Source of the DNA: an uncultured Spirochaetales bacterium
GTDB lineage: Bacteria; Spirochaetota; Spirochaetia; Sphaerochaetales; Sphaerochaetaceae
Direction of reading: 5' to 3'
Length of the DNA: 64,000 nucleotides
Assembly: GCA_949293335.1 (NCBI GenBank)
Contig: CASFDA010000029.1
Span: 1 to 64,000 of the forward strand
Shown piece after piece: positions 36,477 through 45,365 of this stretch (the stretch's first letter is position 1; each line of letters starts with the position of its first letter). Below the pieces are notes generated by a model, which searched no databases, was not told where the DNA came from, and saw only the letters and a program-made list of their open reading frames with translations. Position numbers and translations under genes: made by a program.

Positions 36477-39461
36477 TCATGGCATTTTTATGAGAACTCT
36501 GGGCTTAGAGCCATTCGCCTCTGAAATCAGCCCCTCCTTCTCCATGTCATCTATGAATCTTGCTGCTTTGTTGTACCCTATCCTCATGCGGCGCTGCAAG
36601 TAAGAGGCGCTGATGGATTTCTTCTCGAAAAGTATCTGCTTTGCCATCTCATATTCCTCTTCCTCACTATCGTATGTAGCATCATCAGAATAGGAACCTT
36701 CGTCTTCATCACTCTCGCTCTCCTGATAGGCATTGAAGATCTCAGGATCAAGGTAATCGGGCTCTCCGTATTTCTCTTTCAAGTCAGCGACCATCTTCTC
36801 CACCTCCGCGTCGGAGATGAATGCTCCCTGTATCCTCTCCATTCCGGGCGACGTTGGAACCTTGAGGAACATATCGCCCCTTCCAAGGAGGTTCTCAGCA
36901 CCCACTTCATCAAGAATGGTTCTCGAATCAATATACGAGGAGACAGCAAACGCTATTCGCGATGTGATGTTGTTCTTGATCGTACCTGTAATGACATCAG
37001 TCGACGGACGCTGCGTCGCAAGGACAATATGGATTCCGACAGCACGTGCCATGGCAGTAAGACGGCCTACATATGTCTCGATATCTTTTCCGATCGTCGC
37101 CATAAGGTCTGCATACTCATCCATGATGAGGACTATGTACGGAAGCTTCTCGGCAGCGATATGCTCCTCTCTTATCTTCTCGTTGTAGGCCTTCAGAGAA
37201 CGTACGTTCATACCGCTTACCATATCATAGCGCCTTGACATCTCATCAACGAGCCACTTGAGGATATTCTTGACATCCTTTTGATCTGTGATCACAGGAG
37301 TGAGCAGATGAGGGATCCCATTGTATATCTTCAGCTCAACGACCTTCGGGTCAACCATTATGAGGCGGACTTCATTCGGGCTCCGTTCATAGAGGATAGT
37401 GGCAATAAGACAGTTTATCCCTACACTCTTTCCGCTTCCCGTCGAACCAGCAATCAGGAGATGTGGCGCTGCTGCAACATCAATGGAGACCGGACTTCCT
37501 GTGATGGTCTTTCCAAGAACCATTGGCACTGCATATTTCTTTGATATCTCCCGGTCATTCTCAAAAGACTCGAGCATCTCCTTGAAGCCGACTACAGAAC
37601 GTTTGAAATTAGGTACCTCTATTCCGACTGCCCTCTTTCCCGGGACCGGTGCCAGAAGCCTGATATGTCTTTCGCCAAGGGCATATGAAATATCATCGAC
37701 ACGGGTCTTCACCTTCTGGACCGCAACACCTTCCTTCAGACGGTATTCATACATTGTGACGGTCGGTCCTTTGATTATGTCATCCAACTCGACTTCGACA
37801 TTGAACTGACTGAGCGTCTCGATTATGAGCTCCCCCCTGGCCCTTGTCTCAGCATCTATCTGATAGGCTTCTTTCGGATACTCCTTCAGGAAATCCTTCA
37901 AAGGAGGATTGTAACGCATACGGGAACGTTCCTTTATTCCTCGCATTCCCTTCTCGTTTGACATAAGTCCGCTGATTCCCACTGTATGATAGAAACTGTC
38001 CCTCTGCTCAGCAATTTCCTCTTCGTCAGCTCCCTTATATTTTCCCTTGTGCTTCTCGTCGAGAGATGGAATATCCTCAGCTTTCAATGGAGTTTTCTCG
38101 TTTTCCTTCTTCGCACTCTTCTCACTTTCGAGTTTTTCAAGTGCTGCACGATAAGGATTCTCTTCTTCTGTCTTCTGTTCCTCTATTTCAATAATCTCAT
38201 CATCTTCAGGTGGCAAAGGTTTTTCTTCCACCTTTTCCTCTTCTATCTTCGGCTCCTTCTTCTTTCTCAAAGATTCAAAGAGCTTATAACGAGGATGATC
38301 CTTGGAGAGATTCGAAGGGGCAAGACTATCATCCTCCGCCTCTTCATTCTTGACTTTTTCCGGTTTGGGGACAGGCATCTGCTTTTTCTTCTGGCCATCA
38401 TCAGAACCTATCTCTTTCAAGCTTTCGATCGTCGCCTCAAGTATTCCTCCGCTTTTAAAATGCGTTGGTGCGTTCTCAAGGCGGACCTTCTTCTCTTTTT
38501 TAGGTTTTTCATCTTCCCAATCAGGGCCAAGCTCTTCCTTGTACGATTCCCCATCATCGAACTGATCCAGTTCCATAGAACGCTTGAAACTTGTCTCCGG
38601 ATCGTCAGTGACCTTCTTCAGGTCCTCATGCGGTTCTATGGTAGAAAAGTGCGGGATATCGCTCACAGACGGGAAATCCAGAGGATCGTCCGATGAGTAC
38701 TTCTTCGATACGACAGGGGCCATCTCTGGCTCGTCATTTGTATTGAAGCTTTCAACTATCTCGTCCTTCTCATCCCTTTTCTTTCTTCGCTTTTCCTCTT
38801 TCTTCCTCTTTTTCTCAGCCTTCTTCTCTTCTTTCGCCATCTCCTTCATAAGAGGATTATCCAGATTACCAGAAGATGACTCTTCTTCATTTTCAACTGT
38901 TTCAGGACGTGTCGAGAATGTCTCTACATTCTCAGTTTCCTCTTTCTGTGCATCCTCCTCGAGACGGGCAAGCTTCTCTTTCCTCTTCTCACGCCATTTC
39001 CTGTCAGCAGGAGCAAGCAACGGGAAAAGAGAGAAAACGATGAGGACTGATGATATGGCCAATATTATCAGGCTGATATTCTCATCAGGCGAGATTCTTT
39101 CCATCAGGATTTCTGGAGTCATGATCCCTTGTGATAGGTGAAAGAGTCCAAGAACGATAAAATACGGGACGTAAAGGAAAATGAGAATCAGAAATGAATA
39201 TGGCTTACGTCCTCTGAATGCAAGAGAGAGGACAAACTCAATGGAAAGAAAAGCAATCAAGTCTACAAGGACATTCGGTGAATTGACTGGGAAAAAAGAG
39301 AAATTGTCAATCAAGAAAGAAACAGCTTCTTTCTGATAAGGCAGGGCAAAGGATCCTGTATAGAAACGGCAGAACGATACGAATGCCAGTGCCAGAAAGA
39401 GAAGAAGTATGTATACAAATGAAAGGAACGAACCTTTTTTCGCTTTTGCCTTACGTGCCAT
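36477..39461 (-). CDS. ftsK: DNA translocase FtsK/SpoIIIE
   Basis: FtsK pumps chromosome ends away from the division septum and aids dimer resolution. The chain is about 994 residues: four N-terminal transmembrane helices (residues about 10-160), a long acidic and Lys/Glu-rich linker (about 165-480), then the alpha/beta motor with Walker A LLIAGSTGSGKSVGIN and Walker B IVLIMDEYADLM, and a C-terminal gamma winged helix (ISASYLQRRMRIGYNKAARF) that reads polar DNA motifs. The ATG at 39461 has AGAGG 6 nt before it and is preferred over an in-frame GTG two codons earlier. It overlaps the end of rsmG. Confidence 0.96.
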   Translation of the reverse strand: MARKAKAKKGSFLSFVYILLLFLALAFVSFCRFYTGSFALPYQKEAVSFLIDNFSFFPVNSPNVLVDLIAFLSIEFVLSLAFRGRKPYSFLILIFLYVPYFIVLGLFHLSQGIMTPEILMERISPDENISLIILAISSVLIVFSLFPLLAPADRKWREKRKEKLARLEEDAQKEETENVETFSTRPETVENEEESSSGNLDNPLMKEMAKEEKKAEKKRKKEEKRRKKRDEKDEIVESFNTNDEPEMAPVVSKKYSSDDPLDFPSVSDIPHFSTIEPHEDLKKVTDDPETSFKRSMELDQFDDGESYKEELGPDWEDEKPKKEKKVRLENAPTHFKSGGILEATIESLKEIGSDDGQKKKQMPVPKPEKVKNEEAEDDSLAPSNLSKDHPRYKLFESLRKKKEPKIEEEKVEEKPLPPEDDEIIEIEEQKTEEENPYRAALEKLESEKSAKKENEKTPLKAEDIPSLDEKHKGKYKGADEEEIAEQRDSFYHTVGISGLMSNEKGMRGIKERSRMRYNPPLKDFLKEYPKEAYQIDAETRARGELIIETLSQFNVEVELDDIIKGPTVTMYEYRLKEGVAVQKVKTRVDDISYALGERHIRLLAPVPGKRAVGIEVPNFKRSVVGFKEMLESFENDREISKKYAVPMVLGKTITGSPVSIDVAAAPHLLIAGSTGSGKSVGINCLIATILYERSPNEVRLIMVDPKVVELKIYNGIPHLLTPVITDQKDVKNILKWLVDEMSRRYDMVSGMNVRSLKAYNEKIREEHIAAEKLPYIVLIMDEYADLMATIGKDIETYVGRLTAMARAVGIHIVLATQRPSTDVITGTIKNNITSRIAFAVSSYIDSRTILDEVGAENLLGRGDMFLKVPTSPGMERIQGAFISDAEVEKMVADLKEKYGEPDYLDPEIFNAYQESESDEDEGSYSDDATYDSEEEEYEMAKQILFEKKSISASYLQRRMRIGYNKAARFIDDMEKEGLISEANGSKPRVLIKMP

Positions 39462-39463
39462 AA

Positions 39464-40105
39464 TCACCTCTGAATCACAAGGAGATTCCTCTCTTCATCT
39501 AGGAAAGGAACATCGAGAGGAACAATGTCAAAATCCATTTTTCCATAAAGGGCTGAAACATCTTCCATCTCATGACGAATATTCTGTTCAGGTCCCTTGT
39601 AAAGTACAAGAAAACCACCATCCCTCAAAAGGGAAGCAAGTACAGGATAGACATCAGCAAGAGGCCTGAACGCGCGTGCTGTAACGATATCGAACTGCAC
39701 ACCGATATCCTCTGCATCCCTCCCTTCGACTTTAACATTTTCAAGTCTGAGAACCAACGACAGATTCTTCAAGAATGAGACCCTGCGGGACATTCTTTCT
39801 GCAAGAGTAACAGAAAGATCAGGAAGCAATGAGGCAATGACCACCCCGGGAAAACCCGCCCCGCTTCCAACATCAATCAAATCTTTTTTCCCGAGAGAAG
39901 AGATAAAGTTTACCCCAGCAGCAGAGTCCAGAACATGCTTCACTATGATCTCTTCTTCATCATTAGATCCAACAAGACCATATTGGGGATTGAAGAGCAG
40001 GATTTCGTCAAGAAAGGTATTGAGAATCCTTTCCTTAGAGAAATCCAGAGATAGCAATTTCAATCCTTCTGCCAGAGTATCCCTCATAGAACTATTTTTT
40101 CCCAT
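39464..40105 (-). CDS. rsmG: 16S rRNA (guanine527-N7)-methyltransferase RsmG
   Basis: RsmG (GidB) methylates G527 in the 530 loop of 16S rRNA; its loss gives low-level streptomycin resistance in several bacteria. The 213-residue protein has the SAM-binding motif DLIDVGSGAGFPGVVIASLL and the family motifs VTARAFRPLADVYP and FLVLYKGPEQ. Its start overlaps the end of mnmG, the classic gidA-gidB order. An internal ATG at 40087 is an alternative start. Confidence 0.96.
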   Translation of the reverse strand: MGKNSSMRDTLAEGLKLLSLDFSKERILNTFLDEILLFNPQYGLVGSNDEEEIIVKHVLDSAAGVNFISSLGKKDLIDVGSGAGFPGVVIASLLPDLSVTLAERMSRRVSFLKNLSLVLRLENVKVEGRDAEDIGVQFDIVTARAFRPLADVYPVLASLLRDGGFLVLYKGPEQNIRHEMEDVSALYGKMDFDIVPLDVPFLDEERNLLVIQR

Positions 40106-41879
40106 GTCCTTTTATCGCGATCGCGAGAATCGCATAATCTGTGACTCTGATACCTGAGATACGCCCCGCCTGAGCGAGTGTCATAGGACGGATGAGAGAC
40201 AATTTCTCCCTCGCCTCCGAGGAAAGGGCCACTAAAGTATTATAATCAAAATCAGGAGGAATGGTTACATTCTCATCCTTGAGATAATGTCCGACTTCCC
40301 TCATTTCCCTTGCAATATAACCCTCATACTTCACGTCGAGTTCGACTTCCTCGAGTATTCCTTCATCCTCAGAAATGGAGAAATCTGAAATGTGTCTTTC
40401 GGGTTCCTTGAGGACATCATACAGATTCTTGTCACCAGATCTCCTCGATTTCAGGAGAGCCTTGACATCATCCATTCTCCTTATCTTTTCCTCAAGCCGC
40501 TCAACCTTCTCTTTGTCTGCAAGGCCGAATTCATAGGAAAGCTTTGTAAGACGCTTGTCAGCATTCCCATGCCTCAGCGACAGTCTATACTCAGCCCTGG
40601 AAGTGAACATCCTGTAAGGCTCGTTGGTCCCTTTCGTGGTAAGGTCATCAATAAGCACTCCGATATAACTCTCACTGCGCTTGAGGACAAGCGGACTTTC
40701 TCCGCGAAGTCGCCTTGCAGCATTCATTCCAGCAACTATACCCTGCCCTGCCGCTTCCTCATATCCTGATGTTCCATTGGTCTGCCCCGCGATATACAGA
40801 TTCTTCATCAGTTTGCTTTCAAGAGTCGGATAGAGATAAAGAGGATTTATATAATCGTATTCAACAGCATATCCAGGCCTCATCACTTCCGCTCTCTCAA
40901 GACCGGGAAGCGTTCTGATGAATTTCTCCTGAACCTTCTCTGGAAGAGATGATGAAAGTCCATTGAGATACATCTCTTCTGTTCCTATTCCCTCCGGTTC
41001 CACAAAGATCTGATGCCGCTCACGCTCAGGGAAACGGACCACCTTGTCCTCGATCGAGGGACAATACCTCGGACCCTTGCCTATAATCTTTCCTCCGTAA
41101 AGAGGAGAGAGATGTATGTTCTCCCTGATGATCTCATGCGTCCTGTCATTTGTGTACGTTATGTAGCACGGTATGTTCGGGCGATCGATCTTCTCATAGT
41201 CAAACGAGAACGGGAGCATCAGCTCATCCCCCTTCTCCAGTTCAAGACGGGAAAAATCAAGGGAGCTTTTCCTGACACGCGCAGGAGTTCCAGTCTTCAA
41301 ACGACCGATTGGGAAACCTTTCTTCCTGAGATTTTCTCCCAACTCAGAGGCGGCTTCCTCTCCTAGTCTTCCTTCTTCCCTGTCATATTCACCTATGAAG
41401 ATCTTTCCCTTCATGAAAGTACCGGTTGTAAGGACAATAACCTTTGCGCTTATCTCATTTCCCCTTTTTGTCCTCACGGCGCATGCGGCACCCCCTTCGG
41501 AGAGAATGTCCGTCACTTCATCCATAAAAAGATGAAGATGCCTCTCCTTCTCGAGCGTCTCCTTTGCCAGCCGTGAATAGGAGAATTTATCTGCTTGCGC
41601 ACGTGGTGCCTGAACCGCGGGGCCCCGCCTCCTGTTGAGGATACGGAACTGTATCATAGTGCTATCTATCAGATGTGCCATCTCTCCGCCAAGGGCATCG
41701 ATTTCCCTCACGATATTGCCTTTGCTGAGTCCTCCTATCGCGGGATTGCAGGATAGCCGTCCGACCGCATCAAGACTCTGCGTTATGAGAATCGTCTCAT
41801 AACCTTCACGAGAAAGAGCAAGGGAGGCCTCTATGCCCGCGTGTCCAGCCCCAATTACTATTGCATCATAATCACTCAT
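40092..41879 (-). CDS. mnmG: tRNA uridine-5-carboxymethylaminomethyl modification enzyme MnmG
   Basis: MnmG (GidA) and MnmE form the complex that modifies the wobble uridine of certain tRNAs, using FAD, GTP and methylenetetrahydrofolate. The 595-residue protein has the FAD-binding start VIGAGHAGIEASLALSREG, the signature IGGLSKGNIVREIDALGG, the C-terminal NADH/FAD region YIAGQTNGTSGYEEAAGQG, and SRAEYRLSLRHGNAD. It begins on the last base of the mnmE stop codon (TAATG), so the two partners are translationally coupled. Confidence 0.98.
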   Translation of the reverse strand: MSDYDAIVIGAGHAGIEASLALSREGYETILITQSLDAVGRLSCNPAIGGLSKGNIVREIDALGGEMAHLIDSTMIQFRILNRRRGPAVQAPRAQADKFSYSRLAKETLEKERHLHLFMDEVTDILSEGGAACAVRTKRGNEISAKVIVLTTGTFMKGKIFIGEYDREEGRLGEEAASELGENLRKKGFPIGRLKTGTPARVRKSSLDFSRLELEKGDELMLPFSFDYEKIDRPNIPCYITYTNDRTHEIIRENIHLSPLYGGKIIGKGPRYCPSIEDKVVRFPERERHQIFVEPEGIGTEEMYLNGLSSSLPEKVQEKFIRTLPGLERAEVMRPGYAVEYDYINPLYLYPTLESKLMKNLYIAGQTNGTSGYEEAAGQGIVAGMNAARRLRGESPLVLKRSESYIGVLIDDLTTKGTNEPYRMFTSRAEYRLSLRHGNADKRLTKLSYEFGLADKEKVERLEEKIRRMDDVKALLKSRRSGDKNLYDVLKEPERHISDFSISEDEGILEEVELDVKYEGYIAREMREVGHYLKDENVTIPPDFDYNTLVALSSEAREKLSLIRPMTLAQAGRISGIRVTDYAILAIAIKGHGKK

Positions 41880-43192
41880 TATTTACCCAAACAAAACTTG
41901 GAGAAGAGATTCTCCAGAACATCATCACTTGTCACCTCTCCCGTAAGACGGGAAAGAGAAGAAAGTGCATCACGGAAATATATAGCCTGAATATCGAGAG
42001 GAGAGTCTGAATTCTCGAGACTGCTTCTTAAAGTCGATAAAGTTCTTTCAAGATCACCTTTCTCCCTTTCTGACGAAATCGGGACAACATCATCATCCAT
42101 GTCCTCTTCACTTTTGAAATATGACGCTATCGCAGCAAGAAGTTCAGGTATGCCTTCGTTCGTCAGAGAGGAAAAAGATAGCCCCTCCCTCTTATGCAAA
42201 TCACTCTTAGGATAGACGACAATTACATTATCCTTCCCTTCAAGACGTTCATCCATTGTCCCGTCATCAGAAAGATAGAGAATAAGGTCGGCCTCATCCA
42301 ACAGAGCACGTGTCCTCCTGATCCCCTCCTTCTCAATTGTTCCAGCACTCTCCCTGAGTCCTGCAGTATCGAAAAGACGAACAGGAAGACCATTTATGGA
42401 TATATCTGCCTCAATGTAGTCACGCGTAGTGCCTTCTTCATCGCTTACAATCGCCCTTTCTTCCTTCAAGATGGCATTGAAAAGAGACGACTTTCCTGCG
42501 TTAGTAGGTCCGGCAAGGACAACAGTGACACCATCTTGGTAGATTCTTGATGTCTTGTAAGTTCCTATTATCCTTTCAATCCTTTCTGCAATATCCTTTA
42601 TCTCCTCATCTGGGTAGACCCACTCATCTATTATCTCGTCCTCAGCATAGTCAAGATACACTTCAAGAGAAGAAAGAATGTCCAAGAGTTCATTCTTTAT
42701 TCTACTTATTTCCGAAGAGAGTGATCCTGTGAGCCTGGAAAGCGCAGAAGAAGCAGAGACTTCACCTCTGCTTGAGATGAGTTCCTCGACTGCCTCAGCC
42801 TCCAGAAGATCCATCTTCCCGTACATGAAGGCCCTGTATGTGAACTCACCAGGGAGAGCCTGACGGAAAGAAAGTGTCTCAAGAAGAGCGGAAAAAGACC
42901 TTATGATGACAAGACTTCCATGGGTCATGACCTCAACAGCCTCTTCTCCAGTGTATCCATGCCCTCCTGAGTATTTGATGACCATAACCTCATCAAGACG
43001 CTTTCCATTCTTGTTCAGAAAACCATGCACTGCCATTCCGCTCGGACAAGACGAAAGTTTTCCCGCGTTTGAAAAACATTTGGAAAAAAGTTCTATGCAT
43101 CCTTTTCCCGAAATGCGGAAAAGGGCAATAGCTGATTTATGGTAACCTGTTGCAAGGCCATATATTGGCACATCCAGCTCATATCCTTCCAT
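41879..43192 (-). CDS. mnmE: tRNA modification GTPase MnmE
   Basis: MnmE is the GTPase partner of MnmG. The 437-residue protein has an N-terminal folate-binding domain (LPGEFTYRAFMYGKMDLLEA), a G domain inserted in a helical domain, with P-loop LAGPTNAGKSSLFNA, the G2/G3 region EGTTRDYIEADI and LFDTAGLRES, and the C-terminal catalytic motif FCLGK-stop (C[I/L/V]GK). It is the first gene of the long minus-strand run and is divergent from epmA across a 69-nt gap that must hold both promoters. Confidence 0.97.
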   Translation of the reverse strand: MEGYELDVPIYGLATGYHKSAIALFRISGKGCIELFSKCFSNAGKLSSCPSGMAVHGFLNKNGKRLDEVMVIKYSGGHGYTGEEAVEVMTHGSLVIIRSFSALLETLSFRQALPGEFTYRAFMYGKMDLLEAEAVEELISSRGEVSASSALSRLTGSLSSEISRIKNELLDILSSLEVYLDYAEDEIIDEWVYPDEEIKDIAERIERIIGTYKTSRIYQDGVTVVLAGPTNAGKSSLFNAILKEERAIVSDEEGTTRDYIEADISINGLPVRLFDTAGLRESAGTIEKEGIRRTRALLDEADLILYLSDDGTMDERLEGKDNVIVVYPKSDLHKREGLSFSSLTNEGIPELLAAIASYFKSEEDMDDDVVPISSEREKGDLERTLSTLRSSLENSDSPLDIQAIYFRDALSSLSRLTGEVTSDDVLENLFSKFCLGK

Positions 43193-43261
43193 GAAATGTG
43201 ATGATAATCATTCTTTTCCCTCTCTTGCAATAAAGTGTGAATTGGAAGAACCTTTCTTTCC

Positions 43262-44278
43262 ATGAGAACATTCAATTTCGGCTATCAGAAAAAACGCTCG
43301 GAACTATACAGGAACATCAGGTCATTCTTTGACGACAGAGGATATCTGGAGGTCTTTACCCCGACACTATCCCCGTACTTGATTCCTGAACCAACTATCA
43401 AAGTATTCGAAACGAAATTCATAACACCATACTCGCCTGAGCATAGCCTCTACCTGATTCCATCTCCTGAGATATTCATGAAGGAGATGATCTCAAATGG
43501 TTCAGGGAGCATCTACCAGATATCATCATGCTTCAGGAACAGCGAACAACTCGGTGCTATTCATAACATCGAATTCTCAATGCTGGAATACTACACAGTC
43601 GGTTTTGATGAAACAGACTCAATTGCGCTCACCGAGGAGATGCTCAGAAAGACGAAGATAGAGGGAGCAGAAGACATAATAGGTTCACCTTTTTCCATAA
43701 TGAGCATGGATGAAGCTTTCTGGAAGTATGCGGATATGGATCTGGAGAAAGCGCATAGCATTGGAAAGATCCGGGAAGAAGCAGAAAAAAGAGGACACAT
43801 CATCCCCGAAGATGAATCCTGGGATGATACTTTCAACCGAATCTTCATCTCTGCTGTAGAACCCAATTTGCCACACACTCCAACGGTGATCAAAGACTAT
43901 CCGAAAGAGATAGAGTGTCTTGCAAAAGACTATGAGGACAGGCCATACAAGAAACGGTGGGAACTATATATCAATCAGGTTGAGGTTGCGAACTGCTACG
44001 ATGAGGAAACAGACAAGAACCGGACAAGAACCTATTATGAAAAGGAATGGAAGAGGATGAACGATGAAAGGAAGGGAACTGGTGATGTCATTCCAGCTGC
44101 TGATTTCTCGTTCTCCGAGCTAGACATGAAAGCATCGAGTGGTGTTGCCATGGGCCTGGACAGGCTCTTGATGATCTCTCTCGCTCTAGACGACATTAGT
44201 CCTTTACTTTCCTTCCCTCTTTCTGATATGTTATCGGATGGAAAGAACTTAAATCAGAATACAGAGGTTAATAGATGA
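43262..44278 (+). CDS. epmA: EF-P lysine lysyltransferase EpmA (GenX/PoxA)
   Basis: EpmA is a truncated lysyl-tRNA synthetase-like enzyme that attaches beta-lysine to a conserved lysine of elongation factor P. The 338 residues form only a class II aminoacyl-tRNA synthetase catalytic core with no anticodon-binding domain: VFTPTLSPYLIPEPTI, the motif 2 region YQISSCFRNSEQLGAIHNIE with FSMLEYY, and motif 3 GVAMGLDRLLMISL. No strong ribosome site precedes the ATG. It overlaps efp by 4 nt (ATGA), and an epmB-like gene lies 0.5 kb on, which supports the assignment. Confidence 0.94.
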   Translation: MRTFNFGYQKKRSELYRNIRSFFDDRGYLEVFTPTLSPYLIPEPTIKVFETKFITPYSPEHSLYLIPSPEIFMKEMISNGSGSIYQISSCFRNSEQLGAIHNIEFSMLEYYTVGFDETDSIALTEEMLRKTKIEGAEDIIGSPFSIMSMDEAFWKYADMDLEKAHSIGKIREEAEKRGHIIPEDESWDDTFNRIFISAVEPNLPHTPTVIKDYPKEIECLAKDYEDRPYKKRWELYINQVEVANCYDEETDKNRTRTYYEKEWKRMNDERKGTGDVIPAADFSFSELDMKASSGVAMGLDRLLMISLALDDISPLLSFPLSDMLSDGKNLNQNTEVNR

Positions 44279-44838
44279 TTAAAGCAGGTCAGATTGAGAA
44301 AGGCACTGCTCTCTTGATCAAGGGACAGCCATTTTTGTGCATCGAGCGTGAGTTCGTAAATCCGGGAAAGGGTTCGGCATTCGTACGCCTTAAGCTCAAG
44401 AGCCCGGCAACAGGACAGACGCTTTCAGAGACAATGAAGAGCCAGGACAACGCAGAGGATATCTCAATCGAAGACAGGGACTTCCAGTACCTATATAACG
44501 ATGGAGAGAACTTTTCTTTCATGAACACAGAAAGCTATGAGCAGATCGAAGTTCCCATGAAGAGCTTTCCTGACTACGAGTACCTGATGAAGGATGGTGA
44601 GACATACCGCATCACAATGTGGGAAGATCAGGTCCTCGATATCCAGATTCCTTCAAAAGTAGTTTATGTCGTCGCAGAGACAGAGGATGCAGTCCGCGGT
44701 GATACAGTCCAGGGCGTTACGAAAGACGCTGTTCTCGAGACAGGCCTGAAGATCAGGGTTCCTGGATTCATCAAGCAGGGAGAGAAGGTCCGCGTCAACA
44801 CAGAGACCAAGGAATACATCGAAAGAGTAAACTCATAA
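44275..44838 (+). CDS. efp: elongation factor P
   Basis: EF-P rescues ribosomes stalled at polyproline stretches. The 187-residue protein has three beta-barrel domains at normal length. The modification loop REFVNPGKGSAFVRLKLK has Lys32 in the PGKG turn, the expected target of EpmA. The C-terminal GLKIRVPGFIKQGEKVRVN (ending EYIERV) is the usual EF-P signature region. It is coupled to epmA by an ATGA overlap and followed by a strong terminator. Confidence 0.97.
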   Translation: MIKAGQIEKGTALLIKGQPFLCIEREFVNPGKGSAFVRLKLKSPATGQTLSETMKSQDNAEDISIEDRDFQYLYNDGENFSFMNTESYEQIEVPMKSFPDYEYLMKDGETYRITMWEDQVLDIQIPSKVVYVVAETEDAVRGDTVQGVTKDAVLETGLKIRVPGFIKQGEKVRVNTETKEYIERVNS

Positions 44839-44850
44839 GGAAAAAGAAAA

Positions 44851-44881
44851 GCCCCTTTGCGACCAGCGAAGGGGTTGTTTT
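44851..44881 (+). terminator. rho-independent terminator after efp
   Basis: CCCCTTTGC (44852-44860) pairs with GCGAAGGGG (44866-44874) around a 5-nt loop, with one G-U pair, and is followed by TTGTTTT. It lies 13 nt past the efp stop and before the convergent riboflavin kinase gene, and the A-rich left flank lets it serve both strands. Confidence 0.85.
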
Positions 44882-44893
44882 CACATCAAGCAA

Positions 44894-45289
44894 CTACGGA
44901 AGAGCAAAGAATTTCCTCACTTCCTTTTCGTCTTCCTTCACTCTCTCATGTACCTCTTCGAGGGATGAGAATTTTTTTGTATCCCGAATCCACCCAGTCA
45001 ATTCAAGTATCATGCCGACACCATAGATATCCATATCAAAATCAAGTATCGTCGTCTCGATGCTTACCCTGTCATCATCATCGACAGATGGTCTGAGTCC
45101 TACATTCGTAAGTCCCATGAAGAAACCGAAAGGAAGACGAACAACCGAGGCATATACTCCGAATTCTGGAACTTTGGAAAAACCAGAGAGGGATAAATTG
45201 GCTGTCGGCATTCCTACAGTATGCCCCTTTCCCTTCCCATGGACTACAATACCTGAAAGTATGATGGGATTCTCCAAAACCTTTACCAT
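44894..45289 (-). CDS. stand-alone riboflavin kinase (RibF C-terminal domain only)
   Basis: Riboflavin kinase phosphorylates riboflavin to FMN. In most bacteria this domain is fused to FAD synthetase in RibF (about 300 residues). Here the protein is only about 131 residues and holds the flavokinase signature VVHGKGKGHTVGMPTANL, then TNVGLRPSVDDDDRVSIETT and ILDFDMDIYG, with no nucleotidyltransferase domain. The ATG at 45289 has GGAGA 7 nt upstream and fits the domain start; longer in-frame options run into the divergent promoter region. FAD synthetase would have to be encoded elsewhere. Confidence 0.85.
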   Translation of the reverse strand: MVKVLENPIILSGIVVHGKGKGHTVGMPTANLSLSGFSKVPEFGVYASVVRLPFGFFMGLTNVGLRPSVDDDDRVSIETTILDFDMDIYGVGMILELTGWIRDTKKFSSLEEVHERVKEDEKEVRKFFALP

Positions 45290-45365
45290 ATCCATTTCTC
45301 CAAACATCTCAAAGATATATAATCTCGCTAGTTCTTGCAAAGATATGAGAGGTTGAAACCACCAA

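Noticed and set aside
37986-38696. 236-codon plus-strand open frame
   Set aside because: It lies antisense to the acidic Lys/Glu-rich linker of ftsK; the hydrophobic translation is an artefact of that codon bias.
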